From Acaudatibacter sp050729515 (GTDB lineage: Bacteria > Pseudomonadota > Alphaproteobacteria > Caulobacterales > Caulobacteraceae): a DNA stretch of 64,000 bases. The stretch lies in the NCBI GenBank assembly GCA_050729515.1, contig JBOHLG010000004.1, positions 1-64,000 of the forward strand, given 5' to 3'. This document shows, one piece after another, positions 24,190 to 33,972 of this stretch (position 1 is its first letter; each line of letters opens with the position of its first letter). A model generated the notes under the pieces. The model had not been told where the DNA came from, ran no database searches, and saw only the letters and a list, made by a program, of their open reading frames with translations. The translations under genes were made by a program, and so were the position numbers.

Positions 24190-25578
24190 ATGTTGAGGTC
24201 CTCCAGTCTTCGTCTGGCGACCTTCTATGCGGCGGCTTTTGTCCTGGCGGTGGCGGCGCTCGGCGCAGTGGGGCTCTTCACCACCCGGGCCGCCATGTCC
24301 CGCCTCTTCGACCAGAGGATAGCGGCTGAATCCGCCTCGCTCGTCCAGGAATACCGCACCGAGGGCCTGATCGGGGTTCTGGACGCCGTGCGCGAGAGAA
24401 CGAGCACGCCAGGCGCCCTCGACTATGGACTCGACGATCCGGCCGGCCGGCCGCTCGCCGGGCGCCTCGCGGGTGTGAAGGCCCGCCTTGGCTGGTCGGT
24501 CGCTCAGCTCGGCGCCGCTCCCGCAGTGTCGGAGCGCACCCGCATCCTCGCCGCCGAACTTCCCGGCGGCTATCGGCTCCTGATCGGCGATGATCTCGAA
24601 CGGATTCAATCGCTCGAGGCCGAACTCTTCAAGCGATTTGCGATCGCGCTTGCGACCATAGCCCTGCTCGGACTGGCGGCCGGCTTCGGCCTCAGCCGCA
24701 GCTTCGAGGCCCGCATCGCCGCGCTCACCGGCGCCGCCGAGGCGATCATCGACGGCGATCTCTCTCGACGCGTACCGCTCGCCGGCGGGGGAGATGATCT
24801 TGGTCGCCTCGCGGCCACCTTCAATCGCATGCTCGACCGCATCTCCGCCTTGATGGAGAGCCTGCGGCAGGTCTCGAGCGACGTCGCTCACGATCTGCGC
24901 ACGCCGTTGACCCGCCTTCGCGGAAGGCTTGAGACGAGTCTGGCGGCGGGCTCCCCAGCCGCCAGGGCCGAAGCGATCGCCCTCGCCATTGGCGAGCTGG
25001 ACGCCATCCTCGCCACCTTCTCGGCCCTGCTGCGCATCGCCCAGATCGAGGGCGGGGCGCGCCGCATTCGCCTGCGAAGCGTCGATCTCTTCGAGAGGGC
25101 GGCGACCGTGGTCGAGGCTTTCGCTCCTTCGGCCGAGGAGGCCGGCAAGAGCCTCGTTCTCATCGGGGGCGGTCCGGTGATGATCGAAGGCGATCCCGAG
25201 CTTCTCGCCCAGGTGCTGGTCAACCTCATTGAGAACGGCTTGCGCCATGCGCGGGAGCGCGCGCGGATCGAAGTCGAGGTCGGGCTCTTTGAGGGCCGCC
25301 CTGCCCTCTTTGTCCGGGACGATGGGCCGGGCGCTCCCAGCGGCGAGCTCCCTCGCCTCTTCGATCGATTCCATCGCCTCGAGGCGAGCCGCTCGACGCC
25401 GGGGAGCGGGCTTGGTCTTTCGCTGGTGGCGGCGGTCGCCAAGCTGCACGGGGCCGAGGTCAGCCTTCATGACCTTTCGCCAGGCCTCGAATGCCGGATC
25501 GTCTTTCCCCTTCCGAAGGAAACATTGGCGGTTCCCAATGTCCCGGCAAGAACGAGGCGAATCGCTAGGGCGCATTAG
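24190..25578 (+). CDS. Sensor histidine kinase
   Basis: About 462 residues. TM1 LATFYAAAFVLAVAALGAVG, a periplasmic domain of about 130 residues, and TM2 FAIALATIALLGLAAGFGLS are followed by HAMP and the H-box SSDVAHDLRTPLTRLRG, N-box VNLIENGLRHA, G1 DDGPGAP and G2 GSGLGLSLVAA. All catalytic motifs are intact. The layout is that of CusS/TctE-type kinases. It precedes the tripartite efflux operon by 29 bases. Confidence 0.95.
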   Translation: MLRSSSLRLATFYAAAFVLAVAALGAVGLFTTRAAMSRLFDQRIAAESASLVQEYRTEGLIGVLDAVRERTSTPGALDYGLDDPAGRPLAGRLAGVKARLGWSVAQLGAAPAVSERTRILAAELPGGYRLLIGDDLERIQSLEAELFKRFAIALATIALLGLAAGFGLSRSFEARIAALTGAAEAIIDGDLSRRVPLAGGGDDLGRLAATFNRMLDRISALMESLRQVSSDVAHDLRTPLTRLRGRLETSLAAGSPAARAEAIALAIGELDAILATFSALLRIAQIEGGARRIRLRSVDLFERAATVVEAFAPSAEEAGKSLVLIGGGPVMIEGDPELLAQVLVNLIENGLRHARERARIEVEVGLFEGRPALFVRDDGPGAPSGELPRLFDRFHRLEASRSTPGSGLGLSLVAAVAKLHGAEVSLHDLSPGLECRIVFPLPKETLAVPNVPARTRRIARAH

Positions 25579-25607
25579 CGACGCTTGGAAGATCGAGGCG
25601 GGAGAGG

Positions 25608-26966
25608 ATGACCGCTGGATCCGAGAGGATCGCGCGCGTCGCGGCGGCCCTGGCGGTCGGCGCGCTGGTCGGCTGCGCGCATTACCGCGCCCGCCCTCTG
25701 GCCAGCGAACCCAACCTCGCGGCCGGACCCGCCGACCTCAAGGTCGACGTCTCTCAGCTTCACCTCGCTCCGCTCGCCCCTCACCGCTTCGATCCGGCCG
25801 CCGGGCTCGATCCAACGGATGTCGCCATCCTGGCGGTGCTCAACAGCCCCGATCTCAAAGCCAAGCGCGCGGCGGCCGGCGTCGCGGCCGCCCAGGCCTT
25901 TTCGGCCGGGCTCCTTCCTGATCCGCAGCTTTCAGCCAGCATCGATGTTCCCGACCATCCGGCGAGCGCGACCACCGCCTGGGCGCTCATCCCGGCGATC
26001 GACGTTTTGAGCCTGGTGACGCGCCCGGCGAGCCGGAACGCGGCCAAGGACGCCCAGAAGCAGGCCGATCTCGACCTTTTGTGGAGCGAATGGTCCACCG
26101 CCCAGCAAGCCCGTACACTGGCCGTGACCATTCTCGCCGACGAGGCCAAAGGCGTCCTTTTGGCCCGGATCGACGGCGATCTTTCGGTCCGTCTTTCCGC
26201 CTCGACGGCCGCTTGGCGGCGCGGCGACCTTCCCTCCTCGACCTTCAGCGCCGACCAAGCCGCGAAGATCGACGCCGACTCCCAACTCGGGGTTGTCAGA
26301 GCCGCCGAGCGAACCTCGCGCGGCGAGCTCAACGCCCTGATCGGCCTTGCGCCCAACGTTCGGCTCGATCTTGTCTTGGGCGCGCCTGCCGCACCGCCAT
26401 CTCCTGTGGCGGTGAACGCCGACCTCCGGCGCGTCGCCCGGCGGCGACCGGACCTCCTCGCCCTGCAGGCGGGCTACCACTCCCAGGATGCCGATCTGCG
26501 GCGCGCCATCCTCGCCCAGTTTCCCCTGATCAGCCTCGGCTACAACCGCCAGCAAGACAACACCGGCATCCTCAGCAACGGTCTCGCCGCCACCCTCGTG
26601 ATCCCGATCTTCAACCGTAACCGCGGCGACATACGGATCCAGGAGGCGACCAGGGAAAAGCTCGCCGAGGAATATCAGGCCAGGCTCGACCAGACCGTTG
26701 CCAACGTCACCAAGGCGCGGGCGGAGCTCGACGCCGATGAAGTACAGGCGGCGAAGCTGGCGGCCGAACTTCCGAGTCTCGAAAGGACGATGAACTCGGC
26801 TGAACCCCGGTACGCGCACGGCGACATCTCGAGCGATCAGTATCTCGCCCTCGAAGAAGCCGTGCTCCGCGACGAAGCCTCCCTCGCCGATCTGCGTCTG
26901 GCGAGCCGGCTCGCCCTTATCAGCCTGGACACCCTTCTCTTCATTCCCCCGGGCGAGTCCTCATGA
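25608..26966 (+). CDS. TolC-family outer-membrane efflux lipoprotein
   Basis: A 452-residue protein with a lipoprotein signal (VGALVGCAHYRARP; acylated Cys in the lipobox LVGC) and the two-fold alpha-helical OEP repeats: NSPDLKAKRAAAGVAAAQAF in the first half, RRPDLLALQAGYHSQDADLR in the second. It forms the outer-membrane channel for the pump encoded next; the start of the fusion protein overlaps its stop by four bases (ATGA). Confidence 0.9.
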   Translation: MTAGSERIARVAAALAVGALVGCAHYRARPLASEPNLAAGPADLKVDVSQLHLAPLAPHRFDPAAGLDPTDVAILAVLNSPDLKAKRAAAGVAAAQAFSAGLLPDPQLSASIDVPDHPASATTAWALIPAIDVLSLVTRPASRNAAKDAQKQADLDLLWSEWSTAQQARTLAVTILADEAKGVLLARIDGDLSVRLSASTAAWRRGDLPSSTFSADQAAKIDADSQLGVVRAAERTSRGELNALIGLAPNVRLDLVLGAPAAPPSPVAVNADLRRVARRRPDLLALQAGYHSQDADLRRAILAQFPLISLGYNRQQDNTGILSNGLAATLVIPIFNRNRGDIRIQEATREKLAEEYQARLDQTVANVTKARAELDADEVQAAKLAAELPSLERTMNSAEPRYAHGDISSDQYLALEEAVLRDEASLADLRLASRLALISLDTLLFIPPGESS

Positions 26967-28021
26967 AGGGCGCGTGGCGCTGGGGCTTGGCGATGATCGC
27001 CGCGGCGATCGTCGGCCTCTTTCTTTGGCGGATCCTCTCCGTCTCGCCAGGCGAGGGGCAAACGCCCAGACCCACAGCCCTCATCACCGTCGCGCCGGTC
27101 CGTTCAGGAGAAATCGATCAGACGATAGAGGCGTATGGGACCGTCGCCGGCTCGCCCGCCGCCACCCGCACGCTCTCCCTGCCCAGAGCGGTGGTGGTCG
27201 AGCAGGTTCTCGTCGCTCCCGGCGAGGCCGTCGCCGCCGGCGAGCCACTGTTGGTCGTAGGCCCGGCGCCAGAGGCGGCCCTCGCCTGGCGTCAAGCCGC
27301 CGATCAGCTCGCCTTCGCCACCACCGATCTCGCCCGCATCGAGCGACTCTTTTCGGCCCACCTCGTCGCCAGCGATCAGCTGGACGCCGCACGGAAGACG
27401 CTCGCCGACGCCAGGGCCGCCGTCGCCGCGCAGGGTGCGGCCGGGGGCGGGCCGGGCCGCCAGTCACTCGATGCGCCCTTTGCCGCGATCGTCTCGGCGA
27501 CGCCCGTAGAGGTCGGCGCGCGTCCAGCCGCCGACGCTCCTCTTGTCAGCCTGGTGGCGCGCGGCGGTTTCGTCGCCAAGCTCGAGGTGGAGCCCGAACG
27601 AGCCGGCAGCGTCAGGTCTGGCGACCCTGTTCTTGTCTCCTCCCCGCTTGGCGCAGCAGCCCCCTTGTCGTCGAAGGTGAGCCTGATTGGTCGCACCGTC
27701 GATCCGACTACGCGGCTCGTGACGATTTCCGTCCCTCTCGGTTCCGCTCCTTTCGAACTGGCCTCGGCGGTCGAGGGCCGGATCGTCATTGCGCGACATA
27801 TCGGGATGACGGTTCCCCGCGCCTCGGTCATCTGGGACGAGAAAGGCGCGCACGTCTTCGTCGTCCGCGGAGGCGAGGCTCACGAGGTCGATGTCTCGCC
27901 CGGCGAGACTGAAGGCGCCGCGATCGAGGTTACCGGTTCTCTGAAACCTGGAGACGACGTCGCCGTCACGGGCGCCTATCAGCTCCAGGACAGCATGGCG
28001 ATCCGGATCGCTTCCTCGTGA
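26963..28021 (+). CDS. RND efflux membrane-fusion (periplasmic adaptor) protein
   Basis: A 352-residue adaptor. An N-terminal anchor (WGLAMIAAAIVGLFLWRIL) is followed by a lipoyl/barrel-sandwich half motif (VVVEQVLVAPGEAVAAGEPL), a short helical hairpin, the beta-barrel (KVSLIGRTVDPTTRLVTISV) and a membrane-proximal domain ending GDDVAVTGAYQLQDSM. Note the shortened hairpin relative to AcrA. GTGA overlap with the transporter gene downstream. Confidence 0.9.
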   Translation: MKGAWRWGLAMIAAAIVGLFLWRILSVSPGEGQTPRPTALITVAPVRSGEIDQTIEAYGTVAGSPAATRTLSLPRAVVVEQVLVAPGEAVAAGEPLLVVGPAPEAALAWRQAADQLAFATTDLARIERLFSAHLVASDQLDAARKTLADARAAVAAQGAAGGGPGRQSLDAPFAAIVSATPVEVGARPAADAPLVSLVARGGFVAKLEVEPERAGSVRSGDPVLVSSPLGAAAPLSSKVSLIGRTVDPTTRLVTISVPLGSAPFELASAVEGRIVIARHIGMTVPRASVIWDEKGAHVFVVRGGEAHEVDVSPGETEGAAIEVTGSLKPGDDVAVTGAYQLQDSMAIRIASS

Positions 28022-31000
28022 CGCTGACGGATTCGCTCGCCAGCCACAGGCGGTTCCTGGTGGCGCTCATCGTCATGCTCGTCGCGGGCGGGGCGGCGGC
28101 AGGCCTCGCTCTGCCGGTGGCGCTCTTCCCGAACATCGCCTTCCCGCGCATCGCCGTCACCATTGAAGCCGGCGATCAACCCATCGCCCAGATGGCGGCC
28201 AGCATCACCCGGCCGCTCGCCCAGGCGGTCCGCGCCGTTCCCGGCGTCACCGCCTTGCGCTCCGAGACCAGCCGCGGCGAGGCCGAGCTGAAGGTCACCT
28301 TCGCCTGGGGAAGCGACATGAATCTCGCGCTCCAGAGGACGCAGGAGGCGCTCGATCGCGCCGCGGCCGGCCTGCCGCCGGGCGTCCGCTTCACCGTCCT
28401 TCGCATGGACCCCACCGTCGACCCGGTCGCCGCCTACAGCCTCACCTCGACGCGGGTGGGACCGGTGGAGCTCCGGCGCTGGGCCGATCTCACCTTGGAG
28501 CCGATGCTGACCGCCATTCCAGGCGTGGCCCGAGTCGACGCCTTGGGCGGCGGGGTGGGCGAATACCAGGTCATCGTCGATCCCGCCGAACTCCGCGCCT
28601 ATGGCCTTGCACTGTCGGATGTGACGAACGCCCTTTCGGCGGCCAATGTGCTTTCCGCCGCCGGCAAGATCGAGGATCGCGGCAAGCTCTACCTGACCTT
28701 GAGCGACAGCGCGCTTTCAAGCGCGCAGGACATAGAAGCCGTCGTCATCAAGACGGCCGGGAGCGGCGTGGTGCGTCTGGGCGACGTCGCCAAGGTCGAT
28801 CTTGCCGCAGCGCCGGCCTGGTATCGGGTCACCGCCGACGGCGCGCCGGCGGTCAGCGTCCAGGTGTACCAGCAGCCGAGCGGAGACACCGTCCGGATCG
28901 TCAGACAGGTCGCGCGCGTCTTCGCCCAGGCGCGAGCAGCGGCGCCGCCGGGCATCCAGGTGACCACCTGGTACGACCAGAGCCAGCTGATCCTCTCCTC
29001 AGCCAGGGGCCTCGCCGAGGCGATCGCCGTGGGCGCTGTCCTTGCAGGCCTGGTCCTTCTCGTCTTCCTGCGCAACCTGCCGGTGACCTTGATCGCCGTC
29101 GTCGTAGTGCCGGCTTCGCTGGCCATCGCGGTTCTGGTCCTCAAGGTGCTGGGGGCCAGCTTCAACATCATGACCTTGGGCGGAATGGCCGCGGCCATCG
29201 GGCTCATCATCGACGACGCCATCGTCATGATCGAGCACATCGAGCGGCGCCTCGCCGAGCGTTCCGGGGAGAGCGCGGCCGACCGGCTGGCCGCCATGCG
29301 CGCGGGCGCTCAGGAGTTCCTGCGGCCGCTCGCCGGCTCGTCGGCCGCGACCATCCTCATCTTCGCGCCCTTGGCGTTCCTCTCCGGGGTGACCGGAGCC
29401 TTTTTCCGGGCTTTGGCCATCACCATGGCGACAGCGCTCATCGCCTCGTTCCTGATCGCCTGGATCCTCGTCCCCATCCTCATCGAACGCCTGTGGCGGA
29501 CCCGCGCGCCCAGGACGCGGCGAGAGGCCGGCCTCGTCCGCCGTTATGTCGGCGCCCTTGAAGGCTCCGTCGCCCGACCCTGGCTTGCGATCGGCGGCCT
29601 TGTGGTGCTGGCGTGTCTGGGCCTCACCGCGTTTGCAACGCTCCCCTCCGGCTTCATGCCGCACATCGACGAGGGCGGCTTCGTGCTCGACTATGTGACC
29701 CCACCGGGCACCTCACTCAGCGAGAGCGATCGCGTCGTGCGCGAGATCGGCCGCATCCTCTCCGCCACGCCGGAAGTGGCGACGTTCTCGCGGCGCACTG
29801 GCGCCCAGCTCGGCGGCGGGCTCACCGAACCCAATACAGGTGACTTCTTCGTCAAGCTGAAGCCTCCTCCCCGGCGCGGCATCGATGACATCATGGAGGA
29901 CGTCCGGGCCCGGGTCGCCGCCCAGGTGCCCGGTATAGATATCGAAACCGCGCAGTTGATGGAGGACCTCATCGGCGATCTCACCGCCGTCCCCGAGCCG
30001 ATCGAGGTCAAGCTCTATTGCGAGGACCCCCAGCTCCTTCAATCGACCGCGAGGTCGATCGCCGCGCGACTCGCGGGCGTGCGCGGCCTCGCCGAGATCC
30101 GCAACGGGGTGATCATCGCCGGTGACGCGATCGACCTCCACATCGATCTCGCCAAAGCCGCGCTCGAAGGGATCGACCCGGCCCAGGCCGCCAAGCAGAT
30201 CTCGGCCATGATCGGCGGCGGTGTCGCCACCCAGGTTCGCTCGGGCTCGCTGCTTTCCAATGTCCGGGTCTGGATTCCCGCCGGCGAGCGGAGCGGCGTC
30301 TCCTCACTCGCCGCCCTGCCTCTCAAGGCCGCCGACGGTCACATCCTTCACGTCGGCGACATCGCGGCGATCGACATCCTGCGCGGACAGGCCGAGATTG
30401 ACCGCGACAGCGGCCGCCGCACCGTGTCGGTGACCGCCCGCGTCGAAGGCCGCGACATGGGTTCGGCGGCCAAGGAGGTCCAGGCCCTCTTAGATCGCCC
30501 GGGCATTCTCCCCGCCGGCGTCAGCTTTGAAATGGGCGGCCTCTATGCCGAACAGAAGACCGCCTTCGCCGGCCTCGCGGAGGTCTTTGCGGCGGCCCTG
30601 GCCATCGTCTTCGTGCTCCTCCTTCTCATCTTCGAGAATTTCCGCATCGCCGCGGCAATCATCCTCATGCCGCTCCTTGCCGCGTGCGCCGTCGGCTTGG
30701 GGCTGACCCTGGCTGGGGTCGAACTCGACATCATGGCGCTCATGGGCCTCACCATGGTGATCGGCATCGTCACCGAGGTCGCGATTTTCTACTTCACCGA
30801 ATACGACGGACTCCTGTCAGCGGGCGTGGCCCCGCCGAGCGCCCTGATCGAGGCCGGAGCGAACCGGCTTCGCCCCATCGCGATGACCACCTTCGCCGCC
30901 ATTCTCGCTCTTACCCCCCTCGCCCTGGGCTCCTCGATGCAGAAGTCTTTGGCGATCGCCATCATCTTCGGCCTGATCGCCCAGGGCCCGCTGGTCCTCA

Positions 31001-31065
31001 TCGCCATGCCGGCGCTCTACAAGGTCCTCGCGGGAATTGGACCAGTTCCGCACCCTGGCCGATGA
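28018..31065 (+). CDS. RND efflux transporter, inner-membrane pump
   Basis: A 1015-residue transporter with the full RND architecture: TM1 VALIVMLVAGGAAAGLALPV, two large periplasmic loops, and two blocks of TM helices. TM4 reads AAIGLIIDDAIVMIEHIERR, with the paired Asp of proton relay. That Asp pair is the pattern of drug/hydrophobe (HAE-type) pumps rather than CusA/CzcA metal pumps, although the preceding kinase layout resembles metal sensors. Substrate undetermined. GTG start. It ends one base before the convergent protease gene. Confidence 0.93.
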   Translation: MTLTDSLASHRRFLVALIVMLVAGGAAAGLALPVALFPNIAFPRIAVTIEAGDQPIAQMAASITRPLAQAVRAVPGVTALRSETSRGEAELKVTFAWGSDMNLALQRTQEALDRAAAGLPPGVRFTVLRMDPTVDPVAAYSLTSTRVGPVELRRWADLTLEPMLTAIPGVARVDALGGGVGEYQVIVDPAELRAYGLALSDVTNALSAANVLSAAGKIEDRGKLYLTLSDSALSSAQDIEAVVIKTAGSGVVRLGDVAKVDLAAAPAWYRVTADGAPAVSVQVYQQPSGDTVRIVRQVARVFAQARAAAPPGIQVTTWYDQSQLILSSARGLAEAIAVGAVLAGLVLLVFLRNLPVTLIAVVVVPASLAIAVLVLKVLGASFNIMTLGGMAAAIGLIIDDAIVMIEHIERRLAERSGESAADRLAAMRAGAQEFLRPLAGSSAATILIFAPLAFLSGVTGAFFRALAITMATALIASFLIAWILVPILIERLWRTRAPRTRREAGLVRRYVGALEGSVARPWLAIGGLVVLACLGLTAFATLPSGFMPHIDEGGFVLDYVTPPGTSLSESDRVVREIGRILSATPEVATFSRRTGAQLGGGLTEPNTGDFFVKLKPPPRRGIDDIMEDVRARVAAQVPGIDIETAQLMEDLIGDLTAVPEPIEVKLYCEDPQLLQSTARSIAARLAGVRGLAEIRNGVIIAGDAIDLHIDLAKAALEGIDPAQAAKQISAMIGGGVATQVRSGSLLSNVRVWIPAGERSGVSSLAALPLKAADGHILHVGDIAAIDILRGQAEIDRDSGRRTVSVTARVEGRDMGSAAKEVQALLDRPGILPAGVSFEMGGLYAEQKTAFAGLAEVFAAALAIVFVLLLLIFENFRIAAAIILMPLLAACAVGLGLTLAGVELDIMALMGLTMVIGIVTEVAIFYFTEYDGLLSAGVAPPSALIEAGANRLRPIAMTTFAAILALTPLALGSSMQKSLAIAIIFGLIAQGPLVLIAMPALYKVLAGIGPVPHPGR

Positions 31066-32070
31066 TCAGCGCGCGCTTGCTGCAATCCCGAACACAGGCC
31101 CGCCGACGTAGGTGAAATAGACCTTCCGCCTGGCGGGGGCGAAGAGGATGCGGTGGGCCTCCAGAAAGTCCAGTCCGAGGAGCATGTCGGTCCTCTCGCC
31201 GACCCTCGCCTTGATGTTCGATCCGATCACCTGCTCGTTGGTGTAGGCGAAGAGATCGGCCATCAGGATCCGAGGGCGGTCGATGGTCTCGTCGCCGAAT
31301 TTGAAGCTCTTGAACCTTCCCACCCAGGTTGGGATTGGATGCGAGCCGGTTCCGACGAGGGGAGAGGCGGCCGTGACGCCCGGATCACCGGGCGCCTCTC
31401 CCGCCGAACGCGCCGCACCGAGGGTTATAACGCTCGCCGGCGAGCCGGAATCGATCGCGGCGAACAGGGGCCGCCCGTCGAGATACACCCTGGCGATGAG
31501 GTCAAAGCCTTCTGTTGCGCTGGGCTCGAGATCGGCCTGGGAGTAGGCGGTCTTGGCCCAGTAGGGCATCTGGGCGTCGGCGCAGTCCCTGGCCTTGAAA
31601 AACCGCAAAGCGCCATGGGCTAGATCGAACTCGAAGTCGGTTTGGTCGAGGACGTCCGTCCCGATCGCGCCGACGACCGAGGGGTCCGAGCTCAGCTTAC
31701 CTTCGCCGGTCACAGTAAAGAGCTGGTTGTGGCTGGCAAGGTCGCCGAGTCGAAACCGGGCGATCCTGGCGGTCGAGAGGCGGCTCTCGCCGCCCACTCC
31801 GTAGGCTTCGGCTGTCCCGAGCGCATTGATCTTCAAACCCAGTGTTTGAGCCGCTTCCTCCGAGATGAAGCTGAACTCTGAGCCCGTATCGATGAAGAAC
31901 TTGACCGTCTTGCCGTTCACCTCGGCCGGGATGACGATCCGGCCATCCTCGACCTGAACCGGCAACTGCGCCACCGTCTGGAGGACGCACTCCGCGCCGG
32001 CCGGGCCTGAGGCCAGAAACGCCGTCGCGAAGGCGGCGGCGAGCGAGGGCGCCCACAAACCCAACTTCAT
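31066..32070 (-). CDS. Bilobed retropepsin-like aspartic protease, periplasmic
   Basis: A 334-residue protein with a signal peptide (WAPSLAAAFATAFLASGPAG). Two aspartic-protease halves are visible in one chain. The first is VKFFIDTGSEFSFIS (D61) with a hydrophobic VVGAIGTDVLD; the second is LFAAIDSGSPASVIT (D207) with DMLLGLDFLEAH. Bacterial retropepsin-like proteases usually carry one lobe and dimerise, so this internally duplicated, pepsin-like arrangement is notable. It is followed (upstream on the strand) by a beta-propeller gene; a functional link is possible but unproved. Confidence 0.82.
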   Translation of the reverse strand: MKLGLWAPSLAAAFATAFLASGPAGAECVLQTVAQLPVQVEDGRIVIPAEVNGKTVKFFIDTGSEFSFISEEAAQTLGLKINALGTAEAYGVGGESRLSTARIARFRLGDLASHNQLFTVTGEGKLSSDPSVVGAIGTDVLDQTDFEFDLAHGALRFFKARDCADAQMPYWAKTAYSQADLEPSATEGFDLIARVYLDGRPLFAAIDSGSPASVITLGAARSAGEAPGDPGVTAASPLVGTGSHPIPTWVGRFKSFKFGDETIDRPRILMADLFAYTNEQVIGSNIKARVGERTDMLLGLDFLEAHRILFAPARRKVYFTYVGGPVFGIAASAR

Positions 32071-32090
32071 GACGTCACCTCCGGCACGGA

Positions 32091-33107
32091 CTACTTGCGC
32101 GACAAGACCAGCACGACAAAGGTCCCGGGCTTGGTCTGAGGCCGCTGACCCGGCGGGACGGGAAGGACGTACTGCGCAGTCGGCAGAAAAACGCGGCCGT
32201 TCTCCGGATCAACCGCGCCGGTCCGCGCTCCGATCTGGGTGGGGATCGTCGCGATAATCGAGTTGGACTTTGGTCCCGAGAGGGCGATCACCGCCATGGT
32301 CCCGGAGAGCGCCGAGGGGATGTAGGCGAGGCGCCTTCGCGGATCGATGATCACGGCATCAGGAAAGCCGCCGATCTTGAACGACGCGATCACCTTGCCG
32401 CTGGCGGCATCGAGGATGTTCGCCCCGCCGCTGCCGCAAGCTGTGATCAGGCGATCGCCGAAATAGGCCAGACCTGTGGGATGGCGGCAGTCGGTGAGAG
32501 GCCAGCGCGCCAGAACCTTTTTTTGGGCGATGTCGATCTCGGCGACCTCGTCCTTGCTGACGACATTGACGAAGAGGCGTCCGCGCCCATCGGCGGCTGG
32601 GAACTCGAGCTTGTCGCCAACATCGATCACGCCTACGGCCCTGGACGTCTTGGGATCGATTTCGGTGATTATGCCGGGATCGCCGTTCACCACCATGGCG
32701 TAGCGGGTCGAGGGGTCGAACGTCGCGCCATCGGCGTCTGCAGCCGTCGGAACCGAAGCGATGAGGCGACCCGTACTAGCATCCAGGATCTTGGCCGAAG
32801 AATCGCCGCTGTTGGTTGCGACGAGGCGGTCGGTCCCGGGAATCGGAAGGACTTCGTGCAGGCGATCACCGGCGGCGAAGTCCGGATTCATCTTCAAGGT
32901 CCGCGCATCGATGGCGAGCACCTTGTCGCCGTGAGCGATGAGCACGCGATCATGCCGAGGATCGAAACTCGCATAGTCCCATCCTCCGTCGGGGCCCGGA
33001 ATGCGATCGATGATCGACAGTCGGCCCGCGGGGGGCTGGGCGTGAGCGCGGGAAGCGCAAGGGCCGACGACAGCGAGAGCGGCGAGAGCGAGGGCGGCGC
33101 GGATCAT
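32091..33107 (-). CDS. YncE-like beta-propeller protein, secreted
   Basis: About 338 residues with a signal peptide (MIRAALALAALAVVGP... cleaved near AHAQ). Repeated strands follow of the form VLAIDARTLKMN, AKILDASTGRLIASVP, ITEIDPKTSRAVGVIDVGD, ANILDAASGKVIASFKIGG. This is the YVTN/NHL-type seven-bladed propeller fold of YncE and surface-layer propellers, usually binding partners rather than enzymes. The ATG at 33107 has GAGGAAG just upstream. It is 20 bases from the protease gene, probably one operon. Confidence 0.85.
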   Translation of the reverse strand: MIRAALALAALAVVGPCASRAHAQPPAGRLSIIDRIPGPDGGWDYASFDPRHDRVLIAHGDKVLAIDARTLKMNPDFAAGDRLHEVLPIPGTDRLVATNSGDSSAKILDASTGRLIASVPTAADADGATFDPSTRYAMVVNGDPGIITEIDPKTSRAVGVIDVGDKLEFPAADGRGRLFVNVVSKDEVAEIDIAQKKVLARWPLTDCRHPTGLAYFGDRLITACGSGGANILDAASGKVIASFKIGGFPDAVIIDPRRRLAYIPSALSGTMAVIALSGPKSNSIIATIPTQIGARTGAVDPENGRVFLPTAQYVLPVPPGQRPQTKPGTFVVLVLSRK

Positions 33108-33223
33108 GCGGGACTTCCTCCAAGCTGTGCTTTCCGCCACGCTAATCGACTAGGTCGGCCCCTTTCAATGGGAGGGCGCTTCGGCCTTGGCTTGTCCGAG
33201 GGCCAGAGGGCATAAGCGCGACG

Positions 33224-33970
33224 ATGATTTCCCTCGCCGCCGCCGCCCCCACTGTGGGGGCCGCCTTCATTGCCTCCACGGTCGAAGTCGTGGAGGCCTT
33301 CACGATCGTGCTCGCGGTGGGCGTGGTCGCCGGAATTCGTCCCGCACTGATCGGGACGGGCGCTGCGCTGGCCGTTCTCGCCGCCGTCGTCGCGGCGCTC
33401 GGTCCGGTTGTCGAGCGCATTCCCGTCCATGGGCTTCAGATCGTGGTCGGCGTCCTGCTGCTCGTCTTCGGCCTGGGCTGGCTCAACAAGGCGGTGCTCC
33501 GCGCCGGCGGGGTGCTCGCGCTCCACGACGAAGCGGCCGCCTTCGCTAGGCAGTCGGAGGCTCTGCGCGCCCGGGCCAAGGCCGAGAAGAGCGCCTCGAA
33601 CTGGCTCGCCGCCGTCGCGGCTTTCAAGGCCGTGCTTCTGGAGGGGACCGAGGTCGTCTTCATCGTGCTCGCGGTCGGCGCGCGTCCGGGACTTCTTGGC
33701 CCCGCCGCGCTCGGCGCCGCTCTCGCCTGCGTCTTCATCCTGGCTCTCGGCGCCGTTCTTCGACGCCCGCTCTCGAAGATACCCGAGAACAGCCTCAAGT
33801 TCGTGGTCGGAGGCCTCCTCACCGGCTTCGGCGTCTTCTGGTGCTCCGAAGGCTTGGGGGCTCCGCCGCCCGGCGGCGATCTCGCCATCCCTGTCCTCAT
33901 CGCACTCTATCTGGCCGCTGGATTCCTCCTCTCCACCGCCATCCGTCGACAGCCAAGGGAGCCGGTCTGA
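33224..33970 (+). CDS. Conserved polytopic membrane protein (COG4280-like)
   Basis: A 248-residue protein with about seven transmembrane helices and an internal two-fold repeat of an acidic motif: STVEVVEAFTIVLAVG in helix 1 and LLEGTEVVFIVLAVG in the middle. Glutamates in membrane helices arranged this way recall cation or iron permeases (FTR1-type), but the REGLE motif is absent and I assign no substrate. It starts a run with a small membrane protein and a rubredoxin downstream. Confidence 0.7.
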   Translation: MISLAAAAPTVGAAFIASTVEVVEAFTIVLAVGVVAGIRPALIGTGAALAVLAAVVAALGPVVERIPVHGLQIVVGVLLLVFGLGWLNKAVLRAGGVLALHDEAAAFARQSEALRARAKAEKSASNWLAAVAAFKAVLLEGTEVVFIVLAVGARPGLLGPAALGAALACVFILALGAVLRRPLSKIPENSLKFVVGGLLTGFGVFWCSEGLGAPPPGGDLAIPVLIALYLAAGFLLSTAIRRQPREPV

Positions 33971-33972
33971 CG

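Noticed and set aside
24163..25575. 470-codon open frame antisense to the histidine kinase
   Set aside because: The sense strand encodes an intact kinase with all motifs; the antisense translation has none.
28018..31065. Assignment of the RND pump as a CusA/CzcA-type metal exporter
   Set aside because: TM4 carries the paired Asp of drug/hydrophobe pumps and no Met or metal-coordinating cluster stood out; substrate left open.
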